This document shows, one piece after another, positions 15,331-23,626 of a DNA stretch of 32,627 bases. Origin of the DNA: Calditrichia bacterium. GTDB taxonomy: Bacteria > Calditrichota > Calditrichia > Calditrichales > J004. The translations under genes were made by a program, and so were the position numbers. Under the pieces are notes generated by a model. It did no database searches. It was given only the letters and a program-made list of their open reading frames with translations, and had not been told where the DNA came from. The DNA lies in the NCBI GenBank assembly GCA_026991535.1, contig JALXBH010000322.1:1-32627 (forward strand), in the 5' to 3' direction. Positions within the stretch are counted from its first letter, which is position 1, and every line of letters begins with the position of its first letter.

Positions 15331-16389
15331 GTGAATCTCTTTCTCATATATCTTTCCATAGCCGTGGGCGTTTCTTTTATATGCTCCATTCTCGAGGCCA
15401 TTTTGTTGAGCGTTACCCCCGCTTTTATCAACGTGCAGATGAAGGAAGGCAAAAAAAGCGCCCATGATCTGCAAAAGTTCAAGGAAAATATCGACCGCCC
15501 CCTTTCGGCCATCCTGACGCTGAACACCTTTGCCAACACGGCGGGCGCGGCGGGCGTGGGGGCCCAGGCGCAAATTATCTGGGGCAATGAGGCCCTGACC
15601 CTGGTTTCCTTTCTGCTGACATTGACCATTCTCTTTTTTTCCGAGATCATACCCAAAACCATCGGTGCCGTTTACTGGAAATCGCTGGCCGGGGTGGCCA
15701 CGCCCATAATCCGTTTTCTGGTGTTCATTCTGGGGCCGGCCGTCTGGTTGAGCCAGATACTGACCGGTATGTTTAAAAGCGAGGAACACACCAGCGTGCT
15801 TAGCCGGGCGGAGTTTAGTGCCATGACCGAGGCCGGGGAAAGGGCCGGGGTTTTCCGGGAAAGCGAATCGGCCATTATCCGCAATCTGCTCAACTTCTCC
15901 TCTATCCGTGTGGAAGACATCATGACCCCGCGCACGGTGGTTATCGCCGCCGAGGAAGATATGACGCTGAAACAGTTTAATGACAAATACCCCGATCTGC
16001 GTTTTTCACGGATTCCCATTTTTAAAGAGACCATTGACCATATCAGCGGCTTTGTGCTAAAAGATGAGATATTGCAAAATCTGCTCAAGGGCCACACGGA
16101 TATGCCGCTGCGTGAACTGCGCCGCAAAATCGACGCCGTGCCGGAGATTATCGCCATCCCCGAATTGTTTAAGCTGTTACTGGAAAAAAACAGCCACATC
16201 GCCCTGGTGGTGGATGAATATGGCGGCATGGCCGGTATTGTAACCATGGAGGACCTGATCGAAACCCTGCTGGGGCTGGAGATCACCGATGAAACCGACC
16301 GTGTGGAAGACCTGCAGGAGATGGCCCGCAAAAACTGGGAACGCCGCGCCAGACGTCTGGGATTATTGCATAAAAAGGATAAGTCTTGA
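15331..16389 (+). CDS. CNNM/HlyC-CorC family membrane protein with CBS pair
   Basis: 352 residues. The N-terminal 170 residues form the CNNM (DUF21) transmembrane domain with about four helices. It contains LNTFANTAGAAGVGAQAQ and ILFFSEIIPKTIGA, the signature of this ion-transport domain. Two CBS domains follow (VEDIMTPRTVVIAAEED, then HIALVVDEYGGMAGIVTMED). The usual C-terminal CorC/HlyC domain is absent; the protein ends in a short basic tail. The family is linked to Mg or Co export and ion homeostasis. The start is a GTG; no in-frame ATG gives the first helix. A 7-codon frame ATG (15311) to TGA (15332-15334) overlaps the GTG start. The stop overlaps the next gene, so the two are an operon. 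Confidence 0.9.
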   Translation: MNLFLIYLSIAVGVSFICSILEAILLSVTPAFINVQMKEGKKSAHDLQKFKENIDRPLSAILTLNTFANTAGAAGVGAQAQIIWGNEALTLVSFLLTLTILFFSEIIPKTIGAVYWKSLAGVATPIIRFLVFILGPAVWLSQILTGMFKSEEHTSVLSRAEFSAMTEAGERAGVFRESESAIIRNLLNFSSIRVEDIMTPRTVVIAAEEDMTLKQFNDKYPDLRFSRIPIFKETIDHISGFVLKDEILQNLLKGHTDMPLRELRRKIDAVPEIIAIPELFKLLLEKNSHIALVVDEYGGMAGIVTMEDLIETLLGLEITDETDRVEDLQEMARKNWERRARRLGLLHKKDKS

Positions 16390-17075
16390 GTCCGCGCTAC
16401 CCCTGGCTGATTTTTGACGCCGACAATACGCTGTATGATTTTGACGCCGCCGAACGCAACGCCTTCGTGGAACTGATGCGCAGCCTCAGGGCCGGGAATC
16501 CGGAGGAACTCTACCCCCTTTATCAAAACATTAACCATGCCGTATGGCATGATTTTGAAGCGGGCAGGATCAATGCCGATGAGGTAAAGGTTTTACGCTT
16601 TCGCCGCCTGTTCGAACAACTGGAACTTGACGCCGACGCCGATGCCGCCAGCAAGCATTATCTGAGCTTTCTGGGGCGGCACAATGAACTGTTGGAGGGC
16701 GCGCGTGAAATCGTGGAGCGGCTGAGCCGGCGTCACCGTCTGCTTTTACTAACCAACGGGCTGACCCGCGTGCAGCGGGCCCGCTTCGGTTCATCGGAGA
16801 TCGCGCCTTTTTTTGAGCACATCATCATTTCCGAAGAGGTGGGCGCCGTAAAGCCCCAGGCCGCCATTTTTGATATCGCCTTCGCCCGCATGGGCCATCC
16901 CGCCAAAAAGGATGTGCTGATGATCGGCGACAAGCTCAGCTCGGACATTGCCGGCGGCCAAAACTACGGGCTGGATACGGTGTGGTATAATCCGGGCCGT
17001 TTACCCCTTCCCGCAAGGCCCCGGCCTACCTATACCATTTCCGCCTTGCGGGAACTGCCCGCCCTGGTGGATTAA
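16386..17075 (+). CDS. HAD hydrolase, YjjG-type nucleotidase
   Basis: 229 residues starting with TTG, which shares bases with the upstream TGA (16387-16389); AAGGAT lies just upstream. Motif I is IFDADNTLYDFD (nucleophile and acid aspartates), motif II is LLLLTNG, motif III is the lysine in GAVKPQAAIFD, and motif IV is MIGDKLSSDIAGG. The alpha-helical cap after motif I fits the YjjG/YfnB subgroup of pyrimidine 5'-nucleotidases, which clean noncanonical nucleotides from the pool. Related phosphatases of the subgroup have other small phosphate substrates. It is translationally coupled to the CNNM protein by the TTGA overlap. Confidence 0.9.
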   Translation: MSPRYPWLIFDADNTLYDFDAAERNAFVELMRSLRAGNPEELYPLYQNINHAVWHDFEAGRINADEVKVLRFRRLFEQLELDADADAASKHYLSFLGRHNELLEGAREIVERLSRRHRLLLLTNGLTRVQRARFGSSEIAPFFEHIIISEEVGAVKPQAAIFDIAFARMGHPAKKDVLMIGDKLSSDIAGGQNYGLDTVWYNPGRLPLPARPRPTYTISALRELPALVD

Positions 17076-17156
17076 CGCGGCTTCCGTCATTATCCTTAGC
17101 ATCGCTCGGCCAATTTGCGTATATTGAGCGCCTTTTTAACGCGGAGTAATCAACTT

Positions 17157-18251
17157 ATGGAAATCGGAATTGTCGGATTGCCCAATGTGGGTAAATCCAC
17201 CCTGTTTAACGCCCTGACCAAAACCCAAAACGCCGAATCGGCCAACTATCCCTTTTGCACCATTGAGCCCAACAAGGCGGTGGTGCCCGTGCCCGACGCC
17301 CGCGTCGATAAAATCGCCGAAATCGTTAACCCCAAACGGGTGCTCTACTCCACCGTGGATTTTGTGGATATCGCCGGACTGGTAAAAGGCGCCAGCCAGG
17401 GCGAGGGACTGGGCAATCAGTTTTTGGAAAACATCCGCCAGACGGAGGCTATATTGCACGTGGTGCGCTGCTTTGACAACGGCGACATCGTGCATGTGGA
17501 TTCCACCATCGACCCCATTCGCGATATCGAAACCATCGAAACCGAGCTGATCCTGGCCGATCTGCAATTGTTGGAACGAAAAGTGGAACGGCTTAAAAAG
17601 CAATCCAAAGGCGATAAAAGCCTGCTGCCGATGATCGAGGAGGGGCAAAAGCTGCTCGACCATCTCGGTGCGGGGCAACTGGCCCTGACTTTCGCCTTTT
17701 CCAATGACGATCTGCGCGAGGGACTGCTCAACAACCCGGGTATGATCAGCGCCAAGCCGGTGATCTATTGCGCCAATGTGGATGAAGACGGTCTGGGCGA
17801 GGATAACGCCTATGTGCAGGCGGTGCGGGACTATGCGGAGAAACACAACAGTGTAACGGTAAAGGTTTCCGCCCAGGTGGAACAGGAACTGGCCGCCCTG
17901 GAACCCGAAGAGCAGGCGGAGTTTCTGGAATCCTACGGCGTTGGCGAAAGCGGCATGGAGCAGGTGATCCGCAAGGGCTTTGAGCTACTGGGTCTGCAAA
18001 GCTATTTTACCCAGGGGGTGCAGGAGGTACGCGCCTGGACCATCCACAAGGGCTGGAAGGCACCCAGGGCGGCCTCGGTCATCCATAATGATTTTGAGAA
18101 GGGCTTTATCCGGGCCGAGGTGATCGCCTATGAGGATTTTATTGCCCACGGCAGCGAGGCCAAATGCAGGGAAAAGGGTCTGTTGCGCTCGGAGGGCAAG
18201 GATTACGTGGTGCGGGACGGCGATATCATTCATTTCCTGTTTAATGTATAG
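17157..18251 (+). CDS. ychF: Ribosome-binding ATPase YchF
   Basis: 364 residues, the canonical length. The ATG at 17157 gives the standard YchF N-terminus ([20 protein letters not shown]), so an upstream in-frame start at 17115 is discarded. The P-loop is GLPNVGKST and the switch region [24 protein letters not shown] coiled-coil segment covers about residues 130-170. A C-terminal TGS domain ([22 protein letters not shown] to the end) is complete. YchF binds ribosomes and prefers ATP over GTP; it is implicated in stress responses. Next gene 9 nt downstream on the same strand. Confidence 0.96.
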   Translation: MEIGIVGLPNVGKSTLFNALTKTQNAESANYPFCTIEPNKAVVPVPDARVDKIAEIVNPKRVLYSTVDFVDIAGLVKGASQGEGLGNQFLENIRQTEAILHVVRCFDNGDIVHVDSTIDPIRDIETIETELILADLQLLERKVERLKKQSKGDKSLLPMIEEGQKLLDHLGAGQLALTFAFSNDDLREGLLNNPGMISAKPVIYCANVDEDGLGEDNAYVQAVRDYAEKHNSVTVKVSAQVEQELAALEPEEQAEFLESYGVGESGMEQVIRKGFELLGLQSYFTQGVQEVRAWTIHKGWKAPRAASVIHNDFEKGFIRAEVIAYEDFIAHGSEAKCREKGLLRSEGKDYVVRDGDIIHFLFNV

Positions 18252-18260
18252 GAGCGTGGC

Positions 18261-18893
18261 ATGACATTTTCCGCGTTGGAAATCCTCGGCTATTTTGCCT
18301 CGGTGGTGGTCGCCGTTTCACTGATGATGAAATCGATCATCCGCCTGCGCTGGTACAATCTGGTCGGCGCCGTGGCTTTTGCCGTTTACGGTCTGCTGGT
18401 GCACGCCTATCCCGTTTTCGTGGTTAACGGATTCATCGCCTTCGTCGATATCTACTATCTGTGGCAAATCTACAACAACAAGGAAAAGTTCGACATCATG
18501 GAGGTAACCCCCGACAACCCCATGCTGGAGCGTTTTCTGGATTTCTACCGGGAAGATATCAACCGTTTTTTCCCCGGCCTGCAACTTAAACCGGCAGAAA
18601 ACCTGTATATCTTTTTTATTTTCCGCAACATGCTGCCGGTGGGACTGTTTGCCGGTCGTCCTTCCGCTAATAAAACCATGACCATTCTGATCGACTATGC
18701 CATCCCCGATTTCCGCGATCTGAAAAGCTCCCTTTATCTGTACCGCAACCGCCGGGAGCTTTTTTTAGATAAAGGCATCCGGCGGCTGGAAATTGAAAAC
18801 TCCCACCCCAACTATACCCGTTTCCTAAAAAAGATCGGATTTAAGCAGCCGGACGAAGGTCATGTTTTTTACCTGGAGCTTCCGCCGCGTTAA
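18261..18893 (+). CDS. YgjV-like membrane protein with C-terminal GNAT-like domain
   Basis: 210 residues. Residues 1-75 hold three membrane segments with motifs ILGYFASVVVAVSLMMKS, RWYNLVGAVAFAVYGLL and NGFIAFVDIYYLW. This matches the YgjV family of inner-membrane proteins of unknown function. The rest (about 85-210) is soluble, with YREDINRFFPG, then IPDFRDLKSSLYLYRNRREL and FLKKIGFKQ. This spacing, including the final Gly-Phe, is reminiscent of an acetyltransferase (GNAT) end but lacks a clear acetyl-CoA loop. It starts 9 nt after ychF with GGAG at the right distance, so the two are probably co-transcribed. No function can be assigned. Confidence 0.75.
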   Translation: MTFSALEILGYFASVVVAVSLMMKSIIRLRWYNLVGAVAFAVYGLLVHAYPVFVVNGFIAFVDIYYLWQIYNNKEKFDIMEVTPDNPMLERFLDFYREDINRFFPGLQLKPAENLYIFFIFRNMLPVGLFAGRPSANKTMTILIDYAIPDFRDLKSSLYLYRNRRELFLDKGIRRLEIENSHPNYTRFLKKIGFKQPDEGHVFYLELPPR

Positions 18894-18944
18894 ATACAAC
18901 GGTCAAAATATTTTTATTACTCTTTAAAATTATTAAATTGACGT

Positions 18945-20027
18945 ATGAAATATTTTCTTTTAATACTTTTGTTTGTCGCGTTTGGTTATGCCGATCAGGT
19001 TATTTTCAAGGATGGCAGGGTGCGTAACGGTCAAACCATTCTCATCTCCGGGGACGTGGTCACCGTGGAAGTGCTGGATATCCGAAACGGGCAACTTAAA
19101 AACAGCACCTTTCCCCGGGCCTCCATCGATAAAATCGTGGATGAAAGCGGCGTTGTCCTGTTTGAGAAAGGGCGACTGAAGGTCACCTCCTTCAAGCCAT
19201 ACTACAATCCTTTTTACAGCAACTGGGAAGACCTCCGCATGTATGTAACCGGTCAAAAGGATTCCCTTGTTTTAAAGTCCGGCAAAACCGTTACCGGACG
19301 CATCGTAAGCGTGAACCGCGACGAGCTGTTTATTCTGCCGGCCGCCTCGGGTAAAAATCGTAAGAAAAACAGTCTGCGACTGTGGCTTTCCGATATCCGT
19401 TCGGTGAACGGCTATCCGGTAATTGTGGCGCCGGACAGTAAGCCGTTGCGCAAGGAACCGATGGAGGTTTTTCCGGTGATGACGGCCAATGCCGGTTTGA
19501 GTTTTCTGAGTACGACTTTTACGGACTTTGGTTCTGATTACCGCCTGGCTGTGGGGGATAACGACCTGCCGGCCGATCTGATGCTGAGCGACCGGTATCT
19601 GGCCCTGGAGCTTTCCAGCTACCTGTTGTTCAATCAATACCTGTCGCTGGGCGTCACGGGAGATATTGTCTTTTCCCGCGAGGGCACGTCCTATCAACTG
19701 GCCTGGCTTTCCGCCCGCTATACCTTTGTTCCCGGCAACAGCCGCCTGTGGCTGGAAGGCAGTTACGGGGCCACGGCACTTTCCCATACGCTGAAATCCC
19801 AAAATTACGAATATCTGATTGACGCCAACACCCTCGGGCCGGGTATCGGTCTGGGTCTGGATCACGGGCGCTGGGGCGACTGGGGCGTTTCCGTTGCCGC
19901 ACACTATTTCTTCTTCGGCCGTCAGGCGGTCTCCGTCGATTTCCTCGATACACCGGTAGCGGCCCCGGAGTTGAATTTTAATATGTTCCGCTTGTCCATC
20001 GCCTTGCAACTGGGAGGCAGTTTATGA
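18945..20027 (+). CDS. Secreted protein: two Sm-like repeats followed by predicted barrel
   Basis: 360 residues with a Sec signal peptide (KYFLLILLFVAFGYA). Two short beta repeats follow: DQVIFKDGRVRNGQTI and DSLVLKSGKTVTGRIVSV, each continuing to a DI or SID segment. This pattern resembles small barrel (Sm-like) modules seen in secreted proteins of this phylum. From about residue 165 the sequence alternates amphipathic strands with aromatics (LELSSYLLFNQYLSLGVTG, WGVSVAAHYFFF) and ends in strand FRLSIALQLGGSL. This suggests an outer-membrane barrel. Its TGA overlaps the next gene's ATG (ATGA at 20024-20027), so the lipoprotein downstream is probably its partner. The function is unknown. Confidence 0.7.
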   Translation: MKYFLLILLFVAFGYADQVIFKDGRVRNGQTILISGDVVTVEVLDIRNGQLKNSTFPRASIDKIVDESGVVLFEKGRLKVTSFKPYYNPFYSNWEDLRMYVTGQKDSLVLKSGKTVTGRIVSVNRDELFILPAASGKNRKKNSLRLWLSDIRSVNGYPVIVAPDSKPLRKEPMEVFPVMTANAGLSFLSTTFTDFGSDYRLAVGDNDLPADLMLSDRYLALELSSYLLFNQYLSLGVTGDIVFSREGTSYQLAWLSARYTFVPGNSRLWLEGSYGATALSHTLKSQNYEYLIDANTLGPGIGLGLDHGRWGDWGVSVAAHYFFFGRQAVSVDFLDTPVAAPELNFNMFRLSIALQLGGSL

Positions 20028-21535
20028 GAATAGCCGGTCTGTTTATGATCCTGAGTTTGCTGAGCGGCTGCCTGAACAATTATTCCCGGATAACTCCGGT
20101 CACGGTGCCTTCGGTCAATTATGCGGTGATGGAGACGCCGAAACTACAGCTGCTGACCTTTTCCGGTGTTGAGTATGATATTAAAGTAAAGCAGATTGAT
20201 TCTCTTTTTATAAACGGCGTCGGTCGAAAACGGATGAATGCGGCGGGGGAATGGCAGCGGGGAAAGTACCGGGTCGCGGTGGACAGCGTGGAGTATCTTA
20301 TACTCAAGCAAACAAGCGGGGCCTCCATGATGCTGGCGCTGGTGAGTACGGCCCAGATCATACATCTGATTGCCGCGCGGCCGGTCGGAAGCAGCAAGGG
20401 GGTATCGGATCGGCTGGACTATCAGCCGGACGGTTCCAGTTGTCCCTATCTGTACATGCGGAATGAACAAGGACAATGGCAACTGAAGGCCGAGGCCTTT
20501 GGCACCGGTTTCGGCAAGGCCCTGGAAATTGAAAGCCGTTATGTGTTGGGTGAAGTAAAACCGGAGGGTGCGGAGATAGCGCTGCGCCTGAGCAATGAAC
20601 GTCCTGAAACCCATTATGTGAACCGTGTACGGTTTAAACTCTATAGCCTCCCCGGGGGAGGTGAGCTGGCCGCCGGAGCGGACGGACAGTACTACCGCTA
20701 TCGCGCCACGGCGTCCCTGAAAGTTTCTACCCCTCGGGAAGGGGACGTTTCCTCCCAAATTCGGGAAAAGGATGATCTCTATTATCGTGGTACCGAAAAG
20801 GGCCGGGCACTGAACGGCTACCGGGATGTTTTGGAGATAGCTCTGGAACCCGGCCGGCAAACAGGCCTGCTGGTTACAGCGCGCAACAGCTACCTGAGCA
20901 GCGCGGTTATGGATGGGCTGTTTGGTTTTTTAGGCGATCAAAGCCTGCGTTTTTACCGGGCTATTGAAAAAGACCCTTACTGGATCGGACAGATGAAAAA
21001 GTGGCGGGATCGGGCCGCGCTTAAGGTATACTACAAGAATGCTGCCGGTAACTGGAAACTATACGGCCGTATTATGCCCGAGGCCACGGAGGTGGATTTT
21101 ACACGCATTCTGCCCTTGCCCGAGGGGGCCACCGTAGTCAGGCTGGTTAGCCTGTCCGATGTATGGCACATTAACCATATTGCCCTGGCCCGGGAGGTTG
21201 CGCCCGCCCAGGGGGCAGAGCTTTTAGCCTATGGTGAGGATCACCCCCTTATGAAGGAAGATGACCGGCGCTACGATATTCTGCTTCCCGGTAATGAACG
21301 GCATTTTACACTTAAGGTACCGGCGACGGAGAAGGGAGGCAAACGCTTCCTGACCGCGGAGATAAAGGGCTATCTTCATGAGTGGTATGTGGAAAGGGAA
21401 CAATCGGCGCTTCTGCCGCCCATGGGCCGCGCCAACCGCCTGGCGGCCTTTGGCCGTCTGATCGATAAAGAGGCTGCCTATCTGCCCCTTCTGTACAGAC
21501 AGTGGCGGAGCCATGCGCTTTATTTGGAAAGATAA
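20024..21535 (+). CDS. Large lipoprotein of unknown function
   Basis: 503 residues. The N-terminus is a lipoprotein signal with lipobox LLSGC (Cys16), so the protein should be anchored in the inner or outer membrane facing the periplasm. The mature part is mainly beta and carries several short strands in the middle (YYRYRATASLKV, ALEPGRQTGLLVTARNSYL). No enzymatic motif was recognised. The ATGA overlap with the upstream barrel protein gene indicates coupled translation and a shared task at the cell envelope. The last 16 nt overlap the end of the convergent DinB gene. Confidence 0.75.
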   Translation: MRIAGLFMILSLLSGCLNNYSRITPVTVPSVNYAVMETPKLQLLTFSGVEYDIKVKQIDSLFINGVGRKRMNAAGEWQRGKYRVAVDSVEYLILKQTSGASMMLALVSTAQIIHLIAARPVGSSKGVSDRLDYQPDGSSCPYLYMRNEQGQWQLKAEAFGTGFGKALEIESRYVLGEVKPEGAEIALRLSNERPETHYVNRVRFKLYSLPGGGELAAGADGQYYRYRATASLKVSTPREGDVSSQIREKDDLYYRGTEKGRALNGYRDVLEIALEPGRQTGLLVTARNSYLSSAVMDGLFGFLGDQSLRFYRAIEKDPYWIGQMKKWRDRAALKVYYKNAAGNWKLYGRIMPEATEVDFTRILPLPEGATVVRLVSLSDVWHINHIALAREVAPAQGAELLAYGEDHPLMKEDDRRYDILLPGNERHFTLKVPATEKGGKRFLTAEIKGYLHEWYVEREQSALLPPMGRANRLAAFGRLIDKEAAYLPLLYRQWRSHALYLER

Positions 21536-22035
21536 CGACTCTGGATGACCTTCATGTGATGTATCAGGTGTCCGGCCAGTATCCAGGCTACGGCCCGTAC
21601 GGACATGGCCGCGCCATTGGCCTTGCCGCTAAGCTCCCACATTTTTTTATCAAAACCTCGGAACATACTTACCGTGGCCTTTCGCAGCAGATAAAACTCT
21701 TCCACCAGCTCGGTTATGTCATGCTGGTCATAATTACCTTTGGGCACATAGCTGTTCTCGTCAAAGCCGGGCAGTTCGGTCTGATCGCCACGGCTAAAAC
21801 GGAAGGCGCGGTAAGAGAAAATACGCTCAACATCCAACAGGTGGCCCACAACCTCGCGGATGCTCCACTTTCCCTCTTCATATCGGTATAGACTTTTTTC
21901 CTCGTTGACCCCGGCAAAGAAACGCCCCAGCAGATCGGCCTGCTTATCCAGAATGTCCAGAATATCCCCCTCGGGAACATGTTGAACATAATTATGATAG
22001 TACTCTGAATAATCTTTTGCATCGGGACGTTTCAC
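21520..22035 (-). CDS. DinB/YfiT-family protein, putative metal-dependent thiol transferase
   Basis: 171 residues from a GTG at 22035, which has AAGAGG about 7 nt upstream. A longer frame to 22164 would run into the divergent gene and lacks a ribosome site. The four-helix DinB fold is seen with metal histidines in EVVGHLLDVER and AGHLIHHMKV. Family members are metal-binding proteins; some transfer bacillithiol or mycothiol in detoxification (S-transferases), others have no known reaction. The gene converges on the lipoprotein gene with a 16-nt overlap at the 3' ends. Confidence 0.87.
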   Translation of the reverse strand: MKRPDAKDYSEYYHNYVQHVPEGDILDILDKQADLLGRFFAGVNEEKSLYRYEEGKWSIREVVGHLLDVERIFSYRAFRFSRGDQTELPGFDENSYVPKGNYDQHDITELVEEFYLLRKATVSMFRGFDKKMWELSGKANGAAMSVRAVAWILAGHLIHHMKVIQSRYLSK

Positions 22036-22132
22036 TCTAACCTCTTTTCTGTTAAATTGAACGGTATCATGTGGCGGCACCCGGATTTTCGTCCGATGGC
22101 GGCCTGAGCTTACAATTATCTTAATATATTTT

Positions 22133-22684
22133 ATGATTGTTTTTCTTAGTCTGATCGGCGTCATCGCATTATTATTTATTTTGACGGACCGGCTCCGCTA
22201 CCGGAAAGTGTCCGGTTTTTTAAGTATCACTGAAGGAGCTTTGTTAAGCGGGGCGGTCATGGTGTTGTCCCTGCCCGAGGCCGGTGCCACAGCAGGGCTT
22301 CGTATCGGGTTGGGACTGATATTTTTACCTTACAGCTTTATACTATTGGGCATTATTCCCGACGGGAACCGTTATATACAATGGCTTAAACACAACAGTC
22401 ACTGGGCCTACGGGCCCATAACGGGCCTGTTGTTGTCGGTTTCCGCCGTGGCTCCGGCGGAACGCATGGCAGTGCTTTTTACTTTTTTATTGCTTCTGAT
22501 CGCGGTAATAAAAATAGCCGAAAAGTATCCTTTTTTCTTTATGGAAGAAAAATATTTTCAAAATGTAGATAAAATATTAGAACTTTTTCATCTGTTGGGT
22601 GGTATATTCATTTTCATTACCGTAATGGTGATTGCATCGGACCGGGTACGGTTTTTTGAGAAAGTAGTGGATTATTTTTTTTAG
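22133..22684 (+). CDS. Hypothetical multi-pass membrane protein
   Basis: 183 residues with about six predicted hydrophobic segments (MIVFLSLIGVIALLFIL, GLGLIFLPYSFILLGII, GPITGLLLSVSAV, AVLFTFLLLLIAVIKIA, LLGGIFIFITVMVIA). A charged loop, EKYPFFFMEEKYFQN, and a basic end, SDRVRFFEKVVDYFF, are also present. I do not recognise a family, and there is no cysteine or catalytic motif. The stop lies 8 nt before the TlpA-like gene, so both are likely transcribed together, which hints at an envelope or redox role. The start has only a weak ribosome site, and it lies in the region divergent from the DinB gene. Confidence 0.6.
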   Translation: MIVFLSLIGVIALLFILTDRLRYRKVSGFLSITEGALLSGAVMVLSLPEAGATAGLRIGLGLIFLPYSFILLGIIPDGNRYIQWLKHNSHWAYGPITGLLLSVSAVAPAERMAVLFTFLLLLIAVIKIAEKYPFFFMEEKYFQNVDKILELFHLLGGIFIFITVMVIASDRVRFFEKVVDYFF

Positions 22685-22692
22685 GAGTATTT

Positions 22693-23160
22693 ATGAGGCG
22701 TTCTTTTTCTGTAGTTGTTTTGACTTTGTTTTTAATCAGCGGCGTGGCACTGGCCAAGGATGCGCCGGATTTCAAGCTTAATTCTCTTGATGGTAAGGAG
22801 GTGTCTTTCTCCGACTATAAAGGCAAGGTGGTGCTGGTTAACTTTTGGGCCACCTGGTGTCCGCCCTGTCTGGCCGAGATGCCGGATCTGAATAAACTGT
22901 ATGTGGATTATAAGGATAAAGGCCTGCAGATATTAGGCCTTACCGTTTCATCCCGGGCAAAGGACATACCCAAAAAGGTTAAGCAAAGCGGCGTTACCTA
23001 TCCCATCCTTCTGGAAGCCGAGCCGGTGGCGGCAAAGTTCGGTGGTTTTGGGGCCATACCCCAAACTTTTATTATTGATAAAAAGGGGAAGATAGTTCAC
23101 TCCATCACCGGAGCCCGCAGTTATAAAGCCTTTGAAAAACTGATCAAGCCATTGTTGTAA
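22693..23160 (+). CDS. TlpA/ResA-type periplasmic thioredoxin
   Basis: 155 residues with a signal peptide (RRSFSVVVLTLFLISGVALA). The redox site is FWATWCPPC (Cys56, Cys59) in the TlpA-type thioredoxin fold, with the cis-proline segment GAIPQTFIIDKKGKIV near the C-terminus. It is expected to act in the periplasm or attached to the inner membrane as a thiol-disulfide reductase, for example in cytochrome c maturation or stress repair. AGGAG precedes the ATG. An 8-nt gap ties it to the upstream membrane protein, and a terminator follows. CPPC is the usual TlpA signature. Confidence 0.9.
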   Translation: MRRSFSVVVLTLFLISGVALAKDAPDFKLNSLDGKEVSFSDYKGKVVLVNFWATWCPPCLAEMPDLNKLYVDYKDKGLQILGLTVSSRAKDIPKKVKQSGVTYPILLEAEPVAAKFGGFGAIPQTFIIDKKGKIVHSITGARSYKAFEKLIKPLL

Positions 23161-23167
23161 AAAGTTA

Positions 23168-23199
23168 AGGCGCCTGATGAAAGGGCGTCTTTTTTTTTG
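23168..23199 (+). terminator. Rho-independent terminator after the TlpA-like gene
   Basis: AGGCGCC and GGCGTCT form a 7-bp stem with one G-U pair and a loop of about 9 nt, directly followed by eight or more T residues. Confidence 0.75.
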
Positions 23200-23611
23200 C
23201 CCCGGGAACCGGCCCCCGGAAAAGCATACATTTATTGCCGGGATCATCTTTTGCCGGATAGCCGGTTCCCCGTGTTGAAAACTCTCTTTTAACTTCCGTT
23301 TGAATAAAAATTGAACCACATTACCCGTAACCTCAGGGGCCAATAAGCCGTTACTAGGAGTTTTTGTAGGCTGCATGGTGTAAGGAGCGACCCCGGGATA
23401 ATTAATTTAAACGGATTTCAACAACCTGATTGCGGATGTTAAAGAAAAAAAATATACGCACGTATATACATATCCTGACGCGAGTCTTTAAAAAAATGGC
23501 GGGAAATGTGCAGAAAAAGTGTTGGTGCCCGGCAGAAATCCTGTTAAAAGATTGCAAAATTGAGAATGAGTTGCTATTTTCCACGCCTCGTAACTCAGAA
23601 TAGAGTGTCAT
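23200..23611. other. Intergenic region before glucan phosphorylase, with inverted repeats
   Basis: No reading frame was recognised over about 400 bp. There is a 10-bp perfect inverted repeat, GGGAACCGGC (23204-23213) with GCCGGTTCCC (23261-23270), spanning 67 bp. There is also a 7-bp perfect palindrome, ATATACG-CA-CGTATAT (23452-23467), about 160 bp before the phosphorylase gene. The first could be an RNA hairpin and the second an operator. Confidence 0.45.
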
Positions 23612-23626
23612 ATGGAAAGGAACAGA

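Noticed and set aside
23204-23400. Riboswitch before the glucan phosphorylase
   Set aside because: The inverted repeat is real but no known riboswitch core could be recognised, so it is left as an unassigned structure.
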